Source of the DNA: Arcuatula senhousia
Taxonomy: Eukaryota > Mollusca > Bivalvia > Mytilida > Mytilidae
Length of the DNA stretch: 64,000 bases
Reading direction: 5' to 3'
Assembly: GCA_963971305.1 (NCBI GenBank)
Contig: OZ020306.1
Location: forward strand, 56,394,686-56,458,685
Below are positions 12,901 through 23,081 of this stretch, piece by piece. The notes beneath the pieces were generated by a model. The model did no database searches. It was not told where the DNA came from and was given only the letters and a program-made list of their open reading frames with translations. The stretch's first letter is position 1. Each line of letters begins with the position of its first letter. The position numbers were made by a program, and so were the translations under genes.

Positions 12901-14104
12901 ATAAGATATTTACATAATTTGGTCACAATTGTTCTTGGAGTTTGACATTTTGTACATAATATTTAAGCAGTTATTCTCTTGTTTTTATTTTTTAGTACCT
13001 GAAGTATCCCAGGTTGAAAATAGCGTAAGTATTCGTTAATCAAAATTAGCAGTAAAACAACTTTGCATATTTTTTTCTATTATTATTTTTCTGCAAGCTA
13101 CGGAAGCACCGACGTGCCAAAAACAAACAAAAAATATTTAACTTGTGCGCACGAGTTTCTCACTTGTGCACACGAGTTTTTTATCTTGTGCGCACGCCGG
13201 AATTTGTTATCTTGTGCGCACGAGTTTCAAACTTATGCGCACGAGTTAAACTTGAGTACACGAGTTTTAATCTTGTGCAAATGAGTTTTAAACTTGTGTA
13301 CATGAGTTTTAAACTTGAGCGCACGAGTTACTAACTTATGCGCACGAGCTACTAACTCGTGCACTCAAGTTTGAACTCGTGCGCTCAAGTTTGAATGTCT
13401 TCGTTGTTTACCATCCAAGTTGGCATTTCTTACTAAAATTTTATTAACGAATAGAAGAAAATTTCAAATTGTTAATAGAATTTTAGTCGAAAGTTTTTTT
13501 TTTTTTAGAATTGAGTTGGAACTCTAAGATTCGAATCAACAGTTTAAAACAATGGTCGCTTTATATTTCCTTGATCATTAGACGACTTATTGGCCTTCAA
13601 CGAACAAGAAAGTAATGTTACATTATGTACAAATTTTGTTTAATTCTTTTTCATGAATAATTGTTGTCTTTATAGAGCGATGATTCCAATACTGCCATGA
13701 TCCTAGGAATGTCCGTTGGATTTGGCATCTTTCTCGGAGTCTTTTGTTTCATCTGTATTCTGTGTCGATGTTGCTGTAATTTCCAAGAGGATGAAAAGGA
13801 AAAGCCATTCCATCCACCAACACGTAAAACCCATGCTCATGGATCCAAAGTCTCGAATTCCGCAAACGATCTGTTCACCAAACAAACAAGAGGCGCTAAC
13901 TATCAAAGAGCAAAATCAGGACTTTCAACATCAATGGGAAATCCCCGATTCACTGATGAGATGTATGATGATTATGGTGTCAATTCCGGTCACATGACAA
14001 AAATGGGAGGTCATGAATCTGGCAGACGATCAGAGTTTGGTAGTTTGAATGATTCGTCCTCTCCGTCAACAGTGAAATCTGATGAATATTTACATTTCAT
14101 GTGA
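3771..14104 (+). CDS. Transmembrane C-type lectin-like protein, multi-exon gene, 5' end missing
   Basis: Five exons join in frame: 3771-3933, 4290-4516, 10828-10851, 12996-13024 and 13676-14104. Together they encode about 290 residues. Order: a C-type lectin-like domain (about residues 1-130), a short linker rich in V, P, S and E, a single membrane span (about 156-178), a CRCCC patch just inside the membrane that could be palmitoylated, and a polar cytoplasmic tail of about 105 residues. The fold is indicated by TWEEADAIC, VYIGL, the W-rich middle and the C-terminal cysteines in HCVRL, TDCSY and FVCSY. The usual EPN/QPD and WND sugar and calcium motifs are absent, so classical mannose or galactose binding is doubtful. 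Likely role: surface recognition or adhesion (inference). The exon encoding the signal peptide was not found. A polyadenylation signal AATAAA lies at 14307. Confidence 0.82.
4290..4516 (+). CDS. Lectin gene exon: C-terminal half of C-type lectin-like domain
   Basis: The acceptor CATTACACAG precedes 4290 and the donor GAAG|GTATGA follows 4516. One base completes the split arginine codon, so the phases match the previous exon. It encodes VYIGL, a WTKWFTNEPYY stretch where an EPN-type motif would sit, and the closing cysteines. A sequon NFS is present. The exon leaves in phase 1. Confidence 0.85.
4915..5140. repeat. Dispersed repeat, family R1, copy 1
   Basis: It shows the shared start AAGCAGAGGTACCAATGGGG, a middle rich in CAAAC/AACAAG words and the shared end GAGTGAACTCAGGTGC. 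Related copies are at 9970-10170, 36250-36345, 37300-37480 and, inverted, 33765-33905. The open frames inside do not resemble a protein family. Confidence 0.6.
6467..7840 (+). pseudogene. Non-LTR retrotransposon 3' end, decayed
   Basis: The frame at 6467-7114 encodes the region downstream of a LINE reverse transcriptase, with the pattern LCKFSLGVNARTSNVACRGE. The frame then shifts near 7105 and continues to about 7467 with a C-terminal CCHC knuckle (RICQLCKNSVEDELHFLLKC). After a 3' untranslated part, the copy ends in a short tail of TATCTG repeats at about 7820-7845. The parallel with 52150-53350 is clear: the same order of landmarks with diverged sequence. The frameshift and missing catalytic part make it a dead 5'-truncated copy inside the lectin intron. 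Confidence 0.8.
8222..8395 (+). repeat. Dispersed repeat, family R2, copy 1
   Basis: Landmarks in order are GGAGGTTTGGTGCGTCATGA, GTACCAAGTCAGGACTATTG, CTCTTGGACACTGAGATT and TAATTTTGTTTTTACCTTTA. The same order recurs at 11120-11275, 28238-28405 and 31285-31455, all on the same strand. It is noncoding: the copies share no conserved reading frame that I can see. Confidence 0.65.
9970..10170. repeat. Dispersed repeat, family R1, copy 2
   Basis: It begins with AAGAAGCAAAGGTGTACC and ends with GAGTAAACCCAGGTGCTCCG, with a long CAAA-rich middle. The copy at 37300-37480 is closest in layout. Confidence 0.6.
10828..10851 (+). CDS. Lectin gene micro-exon (24 nt)
   Basis: The acceptor CTACTTTTCAG precedes 10828 and the donor CAG|GTAACA follows 10851. 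It is symmetric (phase 1 to phase 1) and adds eight residues, VYVPDQLS, so it could be skipped without breaking the frame. It is supported by exact phase agreement with the exons on both sides, but with so short an exon only a transcript would settle it. Confidence 0.6.
11120..11275 (+). repeat. Dispersed repeat, family R2, copy 2
   Basis: It carries ATGTACCAAGTCAGGACCAT, TTCTCTGGACTATGAGATTG and TTCGGTAGTTTTGTTATTTC in the same order and strand as the other three copies. It lies in an intron of the lectin gene. Confidence 0.65.
12996..13024 (+). CDS. Lectin gene micro-exon (29 nt)
   Basis: The acceptor TTTATTTTTTAG precedes 12996 and the strong donor AGC|GTAAGT follows 13024. It takes phase 1 to phase 0 and encodes VPEVSQVENS, part of the stalk between lectin domain and membrane span. 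Confidence 0.65.
13139..13395. repeat. Tandem array of palindromic CTTGTGCGCACGAG-type units
   Basis: About ten imperfect units of 20-28 bp each centre on the near-palindrome ACTTGTGCGCACGAGTT, with variable AT-rich spacers. Towards the right end the words appear in the reverse sense (ACTCGTGCACTCAAGTTT). It lies in the last intron of the lectin gene. No protein is supported by the short open frames across it. Confidence 0.8.
13676..14104 (+). CDS. Lectin gene last exon: membrane span and cytoplasmic tail
   Basis: The acceptor TTGTCTTTATAG precedes 13676, entering in phase 0. After SDDSNTA comes a hydrophobic helix of about 23 residues beginning MILGMSVGFG, then CRCCC and an acidic and basic stretch (QEDEKEKP). 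The serine-rich tail has tyrosines in MYDDYG and DEYLHFM near the end. I see no canonical ITIM or ITAM. The stop codon is at 14102-14104. Confidence 0.85.
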   Translation, partial: SDDSNTAMILGMSVGFGIFLGVFCFICILCRCCCNFQEDEKEKPFHPPTRKTHAHGSKVSNSANDLFTKQTRGANYQRAKSGLSTSMGNPRFTDEMYDDYGVNSGHMTKMGGHESGRRSEFGSLNDSSSPSTVKSDEYLHFM

Positions 14105-17100
14105 TACTAAACATGCATTTTCTACTGTCTTTCATGAATTATATCGCTGTATATTTTGCTCATATGTTAAGCTTTCTGCTGGTAGACTAGAATGACTTAT
14201 TTACTAGTGCACATAAAAATTAAAACAAACGAAAAGAGTAACACATCATTTTGCTGATAATGTTTTTTTCTTCTTCGTTAAAATTGTTTAGAAAAAAATT
14301 CACCATAATAAATGGCAGGTCAGGAAATTTTCGAAAACGGGGTTTCAAACCCCCATAACCGTCAGTGATAGAAAACCCATCTGAATCATGGTTTGATTGA
14401 GTACTAAGATAACTAACTCAGCGATGACTGTGTAGGGAAAAACAACTGTAATGGAAAAAAAAACCACTTGCTCTACTATATTAATAGATGGAATTGAAAT
14501 ACTATCGATAAACTGCATACATGTTACTTTATAATTGTTTTCTACATTCATGTATTTTGTTATAAGGGGTATTCTCCAAAGAACCATGCATTTTTATGTA
14601 AAAAGTAAAGCAAATGAATTTCCTTGTGTAAATATTATAAAGATTGATTTTGAATGAAATGTATTGTTAATGCAATAAGATAGAAAAAAAATATATCATA
14701 TTGCAACAAACAAATAAAGAAATAATGGAATCAAGTTCAATTCTGTATAAGAATGTTCCCAATCAAACATCTCGTTCTCCAATCAAGCAAGATTCATACG
14801 GTTACAAATACAATTTACAAGCAATGTTTCGTACCATTTTCAAATTTTTAAAACATGATTTTTTTGTTAGAAGTTAAATTAAGAATAGCAAATTTGACCA
14901 AGGGCTAACCCACCGGTAATATATGGCTGTTTAAGCAGGCCTTTAAAAAGTTACACAATGACACTTTTATTAACTCCTTCAATATACTTTTTTGCAGCAA
15001 ATACGGAATTTTACAGTTGGACCAAGTTTTATCATTATCGGCTAAGTTGTTTATCTAAATATTCATTTGACAGTTCTAATGTTCTAATCAATGCTAAGTT
15101 AATATATTCAGAAAAACGACATATTTTGCAATTCCGATCTGAAATATATAACAAGTCAACTGACCCTTTCGTGAACTCAAAATCTCATTCCTCTTAATTC
15201 AAGCAGTTTTGTTAACCAAAATAACTCAGAACGGATGAAACTTGCTTAATATATATAATTTAAGATTCTATTTAATGCTACCTTATCGAATTCAATGTCT
15301 ATTAGTGGCTCCTGGATTAATGAATAATGGCTTTAAGGGTTACTATATGTTTTTAAAAAAAAGGTTTATGATCAATATTTATTTCTAAAATAATTGCATA
15401 TTCCTTTAAGAAATATTGAAGACCTTGATCGGCTGGGTAGAAATAAAATAAAAGGCAGATATTATTTGGATGGAAAACTCCATTAGAACCCCCCTCCCCG
15501 CCCTCCCCGCAAAAAAACCCCCAAAAAACCAACAAACACGATGTTAAAATGAATTATAAACTAAAAAAATTCCTGAAAACTAATTGTGTATTTACAAATA
15601 ATTATAATTATAAACTCCAGTCGCATTTTAGAATTATTTTTACAATGTTCAATACCAAAAACGGATATAAAACGGTTACTTTGGTTATGCTGTATATCAA
15701 TATTTCAAGGAGTAACCTCTCATCAGCAGCATTTGAATAAAAAACATTGAAAGATCAAAAACCAAAAATATTGAAAGAAAAGTTCTCAAAACCAAAAAGT
15801 TCGAACAGGAAAGCCAAATCCAGCACCGAGGATATCGACCATGTGCATTACAAGGAAAGAAACCTGGTGTTTTAAACAATTTTTAATTTAACAATCGGAA
15901 ATTTCAATGACAAAAAATGTTAGAAATTCATTGGTGAAATCGTGTCAGACAAGTCTGACGACCAGGATTTTGATTACCCTCGGGGACCTCTGGTCCACCA
16001 GCAGCGGTTATCGGCCCAATAGTTTCAAAATACAATACCAAAAAACGGGTATAAAAAGGTTACTTTGGTTATGCTGTATATCGATATTTCAAGTAAAATT
16101 TTAAGTATAACTATATGAATTTATATTTGGGTGGCCAAATTACTATTCGTATAGAAGAACTATGGGAAACATGTCCTTATATATTTCTTCGAAGTTGTAT
16201 GCTACCTACATTTTAAAATGAAACAAAGAAAACAAATTAATCATGCTTATATCGTTAGTCAGCTCAAAGTGGTAAAAATAGAAATCAATGAGATGTGGAA
16301 TGAGTTTACGCCACACAACTAATATGGAACCAGTAATTTAGAAAAAAAAAAACACAATTGAAAACCGCCAGCAACCTTCAATGAGGCCAAAGGTCCTTCT
16401 CAAACAACGAACAGAAAACAACAAAAAGACAATACAAACAAAAGCTTTGTCAAAGATTACTGGCTTAGGACAGGCACATATAAAAAGTAGCGGGCTAAAC
16501 TAGTTTTTTTACAATCTAAAAAGTACAAAATTTTTACACACATTGTAACGTTCAATTACACTAGGGAGAACCTTAGACAAAAAAAAAGAAAACAAGAACA
16601 AACGAACAGTAGCAAATGAATTGAAGAAAAGTGCTCAAAGCCAACATATTCCTACAATGAAGCAAAATACAGGAATAAGTGTGAGCTTTACTTATTGTAT
16701 TATTTTTCAACCAAAAAATAATAATAATGGTGGTAAAAACTACATTTTTATTGTGAAATGATTTTGTCTTATGACTTTTAGACGAACTTATGCAAAAAAA
16801 AATCCATTTCTGAAGGATCTTGATATTTATCTCAGTCTATATTTTGACTATAATAGCAGTAATTTCTGTAAAACATGTATTACACTTATAAGATTTATAA
16901 TTCATAAATTATTATTTCAGCCTTATGAACTCTAAAGATGTTTTTTTTTTCTTTTACAAAATTGGTATATTTATCTGACAAATACAGTTATAAACTATAA
17001 GAAATGACTTATTTTTTTCCTAGAGTAATTACATATATCATTAATGTTTTCCCTCTTTAAGAAACAACCTTGAATGGGTTATGAACTGTACAGAAACATG

Positions 17101-17155
17101 TTTGTTTGCTTTGGGCCTTGATTGAACTTTTTGGTCCTCTCCTGTTATCTCTGTA
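14105..17155. other. 3' flank of the lectin gene and intergenic DNA
   Basis: The polyadenylation signal AATAAA at 14307 probably closes the lectin transcript. Beyond it the DNA is AT-rich. A segment ending AAACGGTTACTTTGGTTATG is repeated at 15650-15715 and 16022-16100. GTGTCAGACAAGTCTGACGA (15942) is a palindrome whose surroundings resemble 11450-11510. No gene was recognised. Confidence 0.5.
15650..16105. repeat. Direct repeat pair around a 370-bp segment
   Basis: The segments at 15650-15715 and 16022-16100 both read CAATACCAAAAA...TATAAAA.GGTTACTTTGGTTATGCTGTATATC.ATATTTCAAG and are spaced about 370 bp apart in the same direction. Such a pair could be the ends of a decayed mobile element or a local duplication. 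I cannot place the family. Confidence 0.5.
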
Positions 17156-17159
17156 TTTG

Positions 17160-17418
17160 TCAGCATATAACAAGATAAAAATCTGTCAAAATCAAAAATG
17201 GCCGGATATCGTTAAACAGGAAATGGGCGAGCGACAGACCTTAAATGGAATCCCACGTTATGGGACCCCATCCTGATGCTGTATACCAAATATCAAGTTG
17301 ATGTGATTAGTAGTTGCTGAGAAAACTGTTACGAAAATTTTTTTCCCGCCCGCCGCCCGCCCACCCGACATTAACCATTTTATAACCCGGATTTTTCACT
17401 CCGTGAAATCCGGTCAAA
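17160..17418 (+). mobile_element. HINE-like element end with CCGGATTTCAC hairpin
   Basis: It runs from AAAATGGCCGGATATCG through a degenerate unit to a CCCGCCCGCCGCCCGCCCAC microsatellite, and ends in a hairpin CCGGATTTTTCACTCC/GTGAAATCCGG at about 17390-17414. Microsatellite followed by terminal hairpin is the layout of the other pearl/HINE ends here, but the terminal sequence is a different family. Confidence 0.6.
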
Positions 17419-17528
17419 AATGAGGTGTGGAATACCATGAGACTTGATACGGCATCAATAGAACTATATCTACTCTAAGTATTTTAGAATATACGATTAA
17501 AATTGTAAAAACTTGCCAACTGTTGTCT

Positions 17529-17702
17529 CAGGGGCGGATCCAGAAATGTTCGAAAAGGGGGTTCCACATACTGGGTTCTGTGGGCCAAAGGGTGGGGGGG
17601 TTTCCAGACCAATTTTGCTGAAAATCTACACAAAAATTTTAAAATTTCGGAGGAAAGGGGGGTTCCGACCCCCGGAACCCCCCCCTGGATCCGCTACTGC
17701 GT
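17529..17702. mobile_element. Short MITE with GGCGGATCCAG terminal inverted repeats
   Basis: The left end is CAGGGGCGGATCCAG and the right end is CTGGATCCGCTACTG, so the last 11-15 bp are inverted copies of each other. The inside is G/C-homopolymer rich and contains no open gene. Size (about 170 bp) and ends fit a non-autonomous DNA transposon. I do not assign a superfamily because no clear target duplication is visible. Confidence 0.7.
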
Positions 17703-18207
17703 CTATACAGAACAGGGGTTGCTGATAGTAATTTGCAATAAGGACAAGATTTTAAAGCATATATTTAATTACACCGCTATAAATAAAGCAATCTCAAATT
17801 TATCAAAGACCCCTTTCTGGATATGTTAAAAATCATAATACAAACAAACAAAAGCTTTTAGAAAGGTTCCACAGCAACCAAAAACGAATTAGATACATTA
17901 AAATGAACTTTTTTAAGGTCATTGAAGGTCATTGGTGGATTTTGGAATTTCTATTGATTTATTTAGGTGTTTTTGGTACACTTATTTCCTTCTAATTATT
18001 ATATTAACTTAAACTTATTTGTCTTACAAAATTCTTAAATCATAAAAAAGCTTTTCACAACTATAATTTCTACAAAATAATGTTGGTTGATAAATGGGAA
18101 ACGGACAGCTAGACAAACTGACCATAAAAAGCCGCATGTTTGTGGGAAATGTATTTTTTATGCATTTGGGTAAAATTTAGACCTTTATTTTTCTATTTGG
18201 CGGAATC

Positions 18208-18415
18208 TACTGTGGTTTCGTTATTATTCGTGTAGTATCAATTTTTGTGGTTTCCGTGGGTGGCCTTGACCCACGAACTTTATACCCCAACGAAAAGGAC
18301 ATTTAACTTTAATCTGTATGCTACAGACATCAGATCCACGAATTTAATAATCCACGAACTTATCAATATTCATGAGACCACGAAAATTGGTAACCACAGA
18401 AATATGTAACCACAC
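18208..18415. mobile_element. MITE-like element, TACTGTGGTTTC family, copy 1
   Basis: It starts TACTGTGGTTTCGTTATTAT, has GTGGGTGGCCTTGACCCACG inside, and runs into facing words CCACGAA...CCACAGAAAT. Copy 2 at 21455-21649 has the same internal order. No coding capacity. Confidence 0.6.
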
Positions 18416-18569
18416 GAATTTGACCTTTATAAAGAACCTTGATATGATTGTCCCGTAACCACCAACCCGGTGAATAAGAAAAGAACAAGTGTTAAAGAGC
18501 TTGTTAAGGCGACAAAAAAAGAATGGTCAAAGTCGAAAGAGAAATAAACATTCTACAGAAGTTGTCAAT

Positions 18570-18812
18570 ACAACCATTTTAGCCCCTTTTGGCCCTTTTT
18601 CTGAAACGGTAGGGGCAAGAAATCCCAAATGCAATACCAACCTTTCTTTAGTCACGGGTAACAAACATCATATTAAAAATTTCATATCATTCGGTCAACA
18701 TTTACTCAAGTTAACGCACGGAAACCAAAGTGTCCACAGGCGACAACAACGACGACGACATCGCAAAAACATTATACGACCGAAAAAAAAATTGCGGTCG
18801 TATAAAAACTAA
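18570..18812 (+). mobile_element. HINE-like end fragment, TACGACCGC hairpin family
   Basis: It holds TTTTAGCCCCTTTTGGCCCT, a CGACAACAACGACGACGACA microsatellite and a terminal hairpin built from TATACGACCG and CGGTCGTATA. The same order ends the nested element at 58466-59900, so this is a separate truncated copy of that family. Confidence 0.65.
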
Positions 18813-18934
18813 GCTACAAAACAAGAACTTTACCATGCACGTTGTTCTCCTTAATAGGAAACATAACCAAAAAAAAATACATCGTTGTTAAAACATGTAG
18901 CTTTTTATAACTAGAAATTAACACGTTTAGATTT

Positions 18935-19195
18935 GTCTTGACACGTTTTGATTACCATTAATTTTACACGTGATCAGCTGAACTAAATCTAACATATTCT
19001 TGCAACACACGTTTTGGTTACCATTAGTTTTACACGTAAATCTACCATATTCTTGCAACACACGTTTTGGTTACCATTAGTTTTACACGTGATCAGCTGA
19101 ACTATATCTACCATATTCTTGCAACACACGTTTTGGTTACCGTTAGTTTTACACGTGATCAGCTGAAATAAATCTACCATATTCGTGCAACAATT
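18935..19195. repeat. Tandem repeat, 66-bp unit, about four copies
   Basis: TGCAACACACGTTTTGGTTA starts at 19001, 19054 and 19120, and a diverged copy starts at 19186. Spacings are 53, 66 and 66 bp. The 53-bp unit lacks the GATCAGCTGAAC block found in the others, a clean internal deletion. The minus-strand open frame across it is a repeat artefact. Confidence 0.8.
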
Positions 19196-19959
19196 TTAGA
19201 AGCATACTTTTTTTTTACTTTTTTTTTGCATGCGTTATATATTCGTGCTTTATGGAAATTTTCAGCCACCTTTAGCTTTTCCCAATGTACAAAGTTCACT
19301 TTCAGGTCAGATGTTCTAAGACAAGTTCATTTATTGAGTATCTCATAAGAAAGAAAGTTGCAATTTTGCTTAAAGACTCGATTTACTAACGATGATAAAT
19401 ATTATAAACACATGGGGCTATTTGTAATCTCAGGCTGTAAAATGAAATTCTGATACCACTTAGCCAGTTGTTGACCGGCCTTGCTATGTTGACTGAACTG
19501 TAATTAGAGATAATAGCTATGAAAAGAGTATAAAGTTCTAATTGTAATAAATCATGTTACTTTCTTAGAATAAAATCTTCTTTAATTATCTCTTATTCTT
19601 TTACATAGGGGTATTTATCATATTTCGCTTGCATAGCAGTCTAACTTTATCATCTGATTACACTTTGAATAAGGCTGTGTCTTACTTATGCCCAGCTCAA
19701 ACTACAAATAGCAAAAGAGAAAAAAAAAAGGTATACCAGTGGGTAAAAATTTTGGATGGTATAAAACAGCAATATTTTGACATAATATGTTTAGAAATGA
19801 CAAGGAAAGACTAATCAAATCATTTTTATCGAAATTCTATTTTGTTAGGGGTTAAAAGAAAAAAGGGGGGTCATAAACATGTATGAAATTCATGTTCCAC
19901 GTGCCTGCGATACCAATGACTATTGATACAATTTGCTATCCTGTGTATTGAGGGATCCC

Positions 19960-20480
19960 GTGCGGGGCCCGGGAGGCGAATAGGCCCGCAGCAGCGCTAA
20001 GCTTGTCGGTAAAAGTCCACTAAAGAGCGCTCAGAAACCTGACATCGGGGTCAGGCCGCTTTGCCCACAAAGCGACTGGGATGTGTGCCCCAGGTGGTTG
20101 AATGGGGCAGCCCTGACATCGAGAGATGTGGGGTCGTCAGGCGATAATGCGGAAAACCTGACCGCAAACCATAGTGGTGCACCGTGTTGGGAAAAATGTC
20201 ACGTTCCTCGCACGTTAAAGAACCCTGCTGCAGGTCTCGGTAAGAGTAGGACCCGTAGGATCCCCATGCAGGAGGCAAAATTTCCCGTCCCTACCCATCA
20301 CTCCTTTTTTCCAGTGGCAGTCAAAACTATCTTACCCGATTGGCCTTGTGTCCCCATTTCCTCCACTTCACTATCATTTCATGTTCATTGTGTCACCATT
20401 TTCATGTTCATCTCCCGGATATAGCCGAAATCGTGCTGCTTGGGAGTAAAGCAAAAACTAACTAACTGACTGTGTATTGA
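19960..20480 (+). mobile_element. GC-rich SINE- or LINE-tail-like element with ACTA-type 3' tail
   Basis: The segment is much richer in GC than its surroundings, includes TCGCACGTTAAAGAACCCTG and ends GAGTAAAGCAAAAACTAACT followed by a short ACTA/ACTG tail. A short tandem tail after a conserved 3' block is typical of SINEs and of the LINEs that mobilise them. I could not find tRNA A and B boxes, so the head is unassigned. A related fragment is at 26933-27060. Confidence 0.6.
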
Positions 20481-21454
20481 GGGAATACTTCTCTATTTTT
20501 CCCATCTTATGTCATGTATGTTGTACCTTTAATAAAACATTATTTATCCTATATAGTTTTATTTGACATAGTTTATATGTGAATATGATTTTATAACAAA
20601 GACTTCCAAATCTTCTTATTAACTCCCGAAGGGAAATTTGTAGAGAAGTCAATATTTTTGTAATTGTTATGAGCTGAAAATTCCTTAGACGTCCTGTTTA
20701 GCACTTGTTTTCCCGAACTTTCATCGTCCTTTAAGTCTCTGTCACCCAGACGCTTATCAATAGATGATTTCATAAAAAGACATCCTATTTGACATTTTTC
20801 AACACATGTTGGGTTTGTTAACAACAAAAAATCGTTTTATCGTTAAATTGTACTTACGGGCGTCTACCCAGTTTTGGATATTGTTTATGTTTATTGGAGT
20901 CAAAAATAGGGACATTCTTGATTACAGAACCACGCATGATCGACCAATCCGATTCTTGATTTTAAAGAACCAGTTTCAAAAAAACAAGGATGACCAATGA
21001 AATGTGGAGTTTTTAAAGTTGGTTAATTTTAGATTGAAATGAATCGTGTATGCTTAACACGTCATATACACAAGTGGTAAAGGTTAAAATGTATAACGAT
21101 CGCCACCTAGTGATTACAAGAAATCAAAAGGTGTTTTCCAAGACAGTGGAAGGCTCACTGCCTTGGTAGTATGAGTTTTGGTTCGTCTTTTAATTCTTTT
21201 TTTTTCGTATGTCGTATGTCGTTAAGAAACAGGAAAAGCTATTTTATTTCATGTTCAAACAATAAAAAAGCGAAAAATTGTTTTAATTTATCATGTTTAT
21301 TGCGTTATAAACATTTTAAATCAACTTTTGCGTGTAAAATATTTAAAGATTGTATCTTCAGGAGCGTCTCACATTATATATTTGCCTTTTCCATAAGATT
21401 ACTATTATTTCATGGTACCAAACCCCAATCTATCTTCAATCGCTCGTTTTTAAG
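20480..21454. other. Intergenic DNA, no gene recognised
   Basis: Several open frames of 60-120 codons occur, but their translations are low-complexity and lack domains, start context or splice signals. I see nothing supportable. Confidence 0.5.
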
Positions 21455-21649
21455 TACTGTGGTTTCATTTATATTCGTTGGATATCTGTTTTCGTGGTTT
21501 TGGTGGGTGACTTTGACACACAAAAAGGAATTCAAACATTAATATGCATGCTGCAGACTTCAGAAACACGAATTAAAGAATTCACGAACTACTTATTTTT
21601 CATGAAACCACGAAAATTGTTACCCATGAAAATAAATGAATCTAAAGTA
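21455..21649. mobile_element. MITE-like element, TACTGTGGTTTC family, copy 2
   Basis: The left end TACTGTGGTTTCATTTATAT and the right end AAAATAAATGAATCTAAAGTA are imperfect inverted repeats. The inside shares TTCGTGG, GTGGGTGACTTTGACACAC and ACCACGAAAATTG.TACCCA with the copy at 18208-18415. Confidence 0.65.
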
Positions 21650-22014
21650 TTTTGTTATGTTTGTGTTTCTGTTTTCGTTTTTATTTGGTATTGTCTTTCA
21701 TATCTCCTATTTGTGTCTTGGCTTTTTCAAACTTGCGGTATTCGACTACCCCATTGTTTATCTTTGTTTCTTATATCTAAGAATTAACATCTATTAAATC
21801 TTGCTGTGAGAGATTAAGCCGAACACTAAAAGGAAAGGTGCCACTGGATTCTCAATTTCCACAACGAAGACACAAAAAGGGAGTCATTAACGAAAACGAC
21901 AATTCGTTAAGCAACGCTATCTCCCGAAAAAAAACAACTCCGCAGGGAGAAATTGTCAAACTTCATTGTACAATATTAAACATTTTTATTTACATATAAA
22001 ACGGTACAATTTTA

Positions 22015-23081
22015 CTACTTGTCAGATGATTTCACTTTAACAACTTTAATGGCAACAACGCTGCCATTTTTCGTTGTTTGAAGTTGTACTTTTAATTTAG
22101 TAGAATTGGGCGACAAACTAGATGGAAGATGATTTTTCCCATCAAGATAATACTTGTCCCTTCCTTTTTCCGGTTGGTTACTATCGCAGAGTTTTCTATA
22201 AAGAATTGAAAAATCGTTCATTTTCCGGCGGTTACTGAGAGGCGGATCCTTAGAAGCTCGATCTGGATTACCTAAACGGTCTTTGTAAACATTGCAATTA
22301 TTTTGAAACCTCGTCGACACCGTTTGTTTTTGTTTCTTATCCTCTGTTGTTCGATTTTTTCTTTTAAGATGAACACTGTTCGTTCGCTTTCGCTGTTGGA
22401 AGAAACTTCTGAGCGAATTTCTAAATTTTGGAGAAACAAAATTATACAGGAATGGATTTATAGAATGGTTTAAATACAATATTATTCTGGCGGAATAAAG
22501 AATGCTAAGATATGTTTCAAGGCCTAGAGAAATCAATGTCGACTCGTTTTCTAGCATTAACCAGATGCTTACAACTCTGTAAGGCAAATGGCAAATGAAG
22601 AAAACACACGTGATCGATGTAATAATCTTTAAAACTTGCACGCGCAAGCTCGCCTTTGAAGGTTGGCATTGATCTCCATGTTCTGCTGATCCGTTGTCAA
22701 GGTAACTACTTGACATCAGTTTGCGACAAATTTTAGTGTACAATGCAACAAGTATGAGACTAGGTATAAAGTAAATCGAAATCGCATTCGAAATGAAAAA
22801 CACCTTTTGCCAATCTTTTTTAACGGGAATTCGGCACACTTTAATGGGTGTTCCGTCTTTCAACTGACTGTTCTTATACACGATTATGGGCAAAATTGGT
22901 GCACTAGTAATTATTGCAAGGATCCAAATGGCAAAGACTATCCGAATAACTTGTGACACTGGAAATTCTTTCCTTTCGCATAAAGGAACACATACTACTC
23001 GATACCTTTCTATGCTTATTGCGATAATGGTAAAAATAGAAGCACTTGCGACTACAAACTCCAAAAAGGGAACAAGTTTAC
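22015..23081 (-). CDS. GPCR gene exon 2 (TM3 to C-terminus)
   Basis: On the minus strand the acceptor is CCTTTTTTGTAG before 23081. The first residues, C-KLVPFLEF, complete the conserved start of TM3. All remaining membrane spans lie in this single exon. The stop is at 22017-22015. Confidence 0.9.

Noticed and set aside
14958..15197. A 79-codon frame read as a possible exon
   Set aside because: There is no homology-like motif, no acceptor or donor in a fitting phase, and AT-rich composition like the surrounding noncoding DNA.
20051..20424. Two opposed open frames of 75 and 113 codons in a GC-rich patch
   Set aside because: They coincide with the SINE-like element, and a fragment of the same sequence at 26933 does not preserve the frame.
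21171..21787. Two overlapping + strand open frames of 123 and 145 codons
   Set aside because: They run through the MITE at 21455-21649 and have low-complexity F, I and S-rich sequence without a signal peptide or domain.
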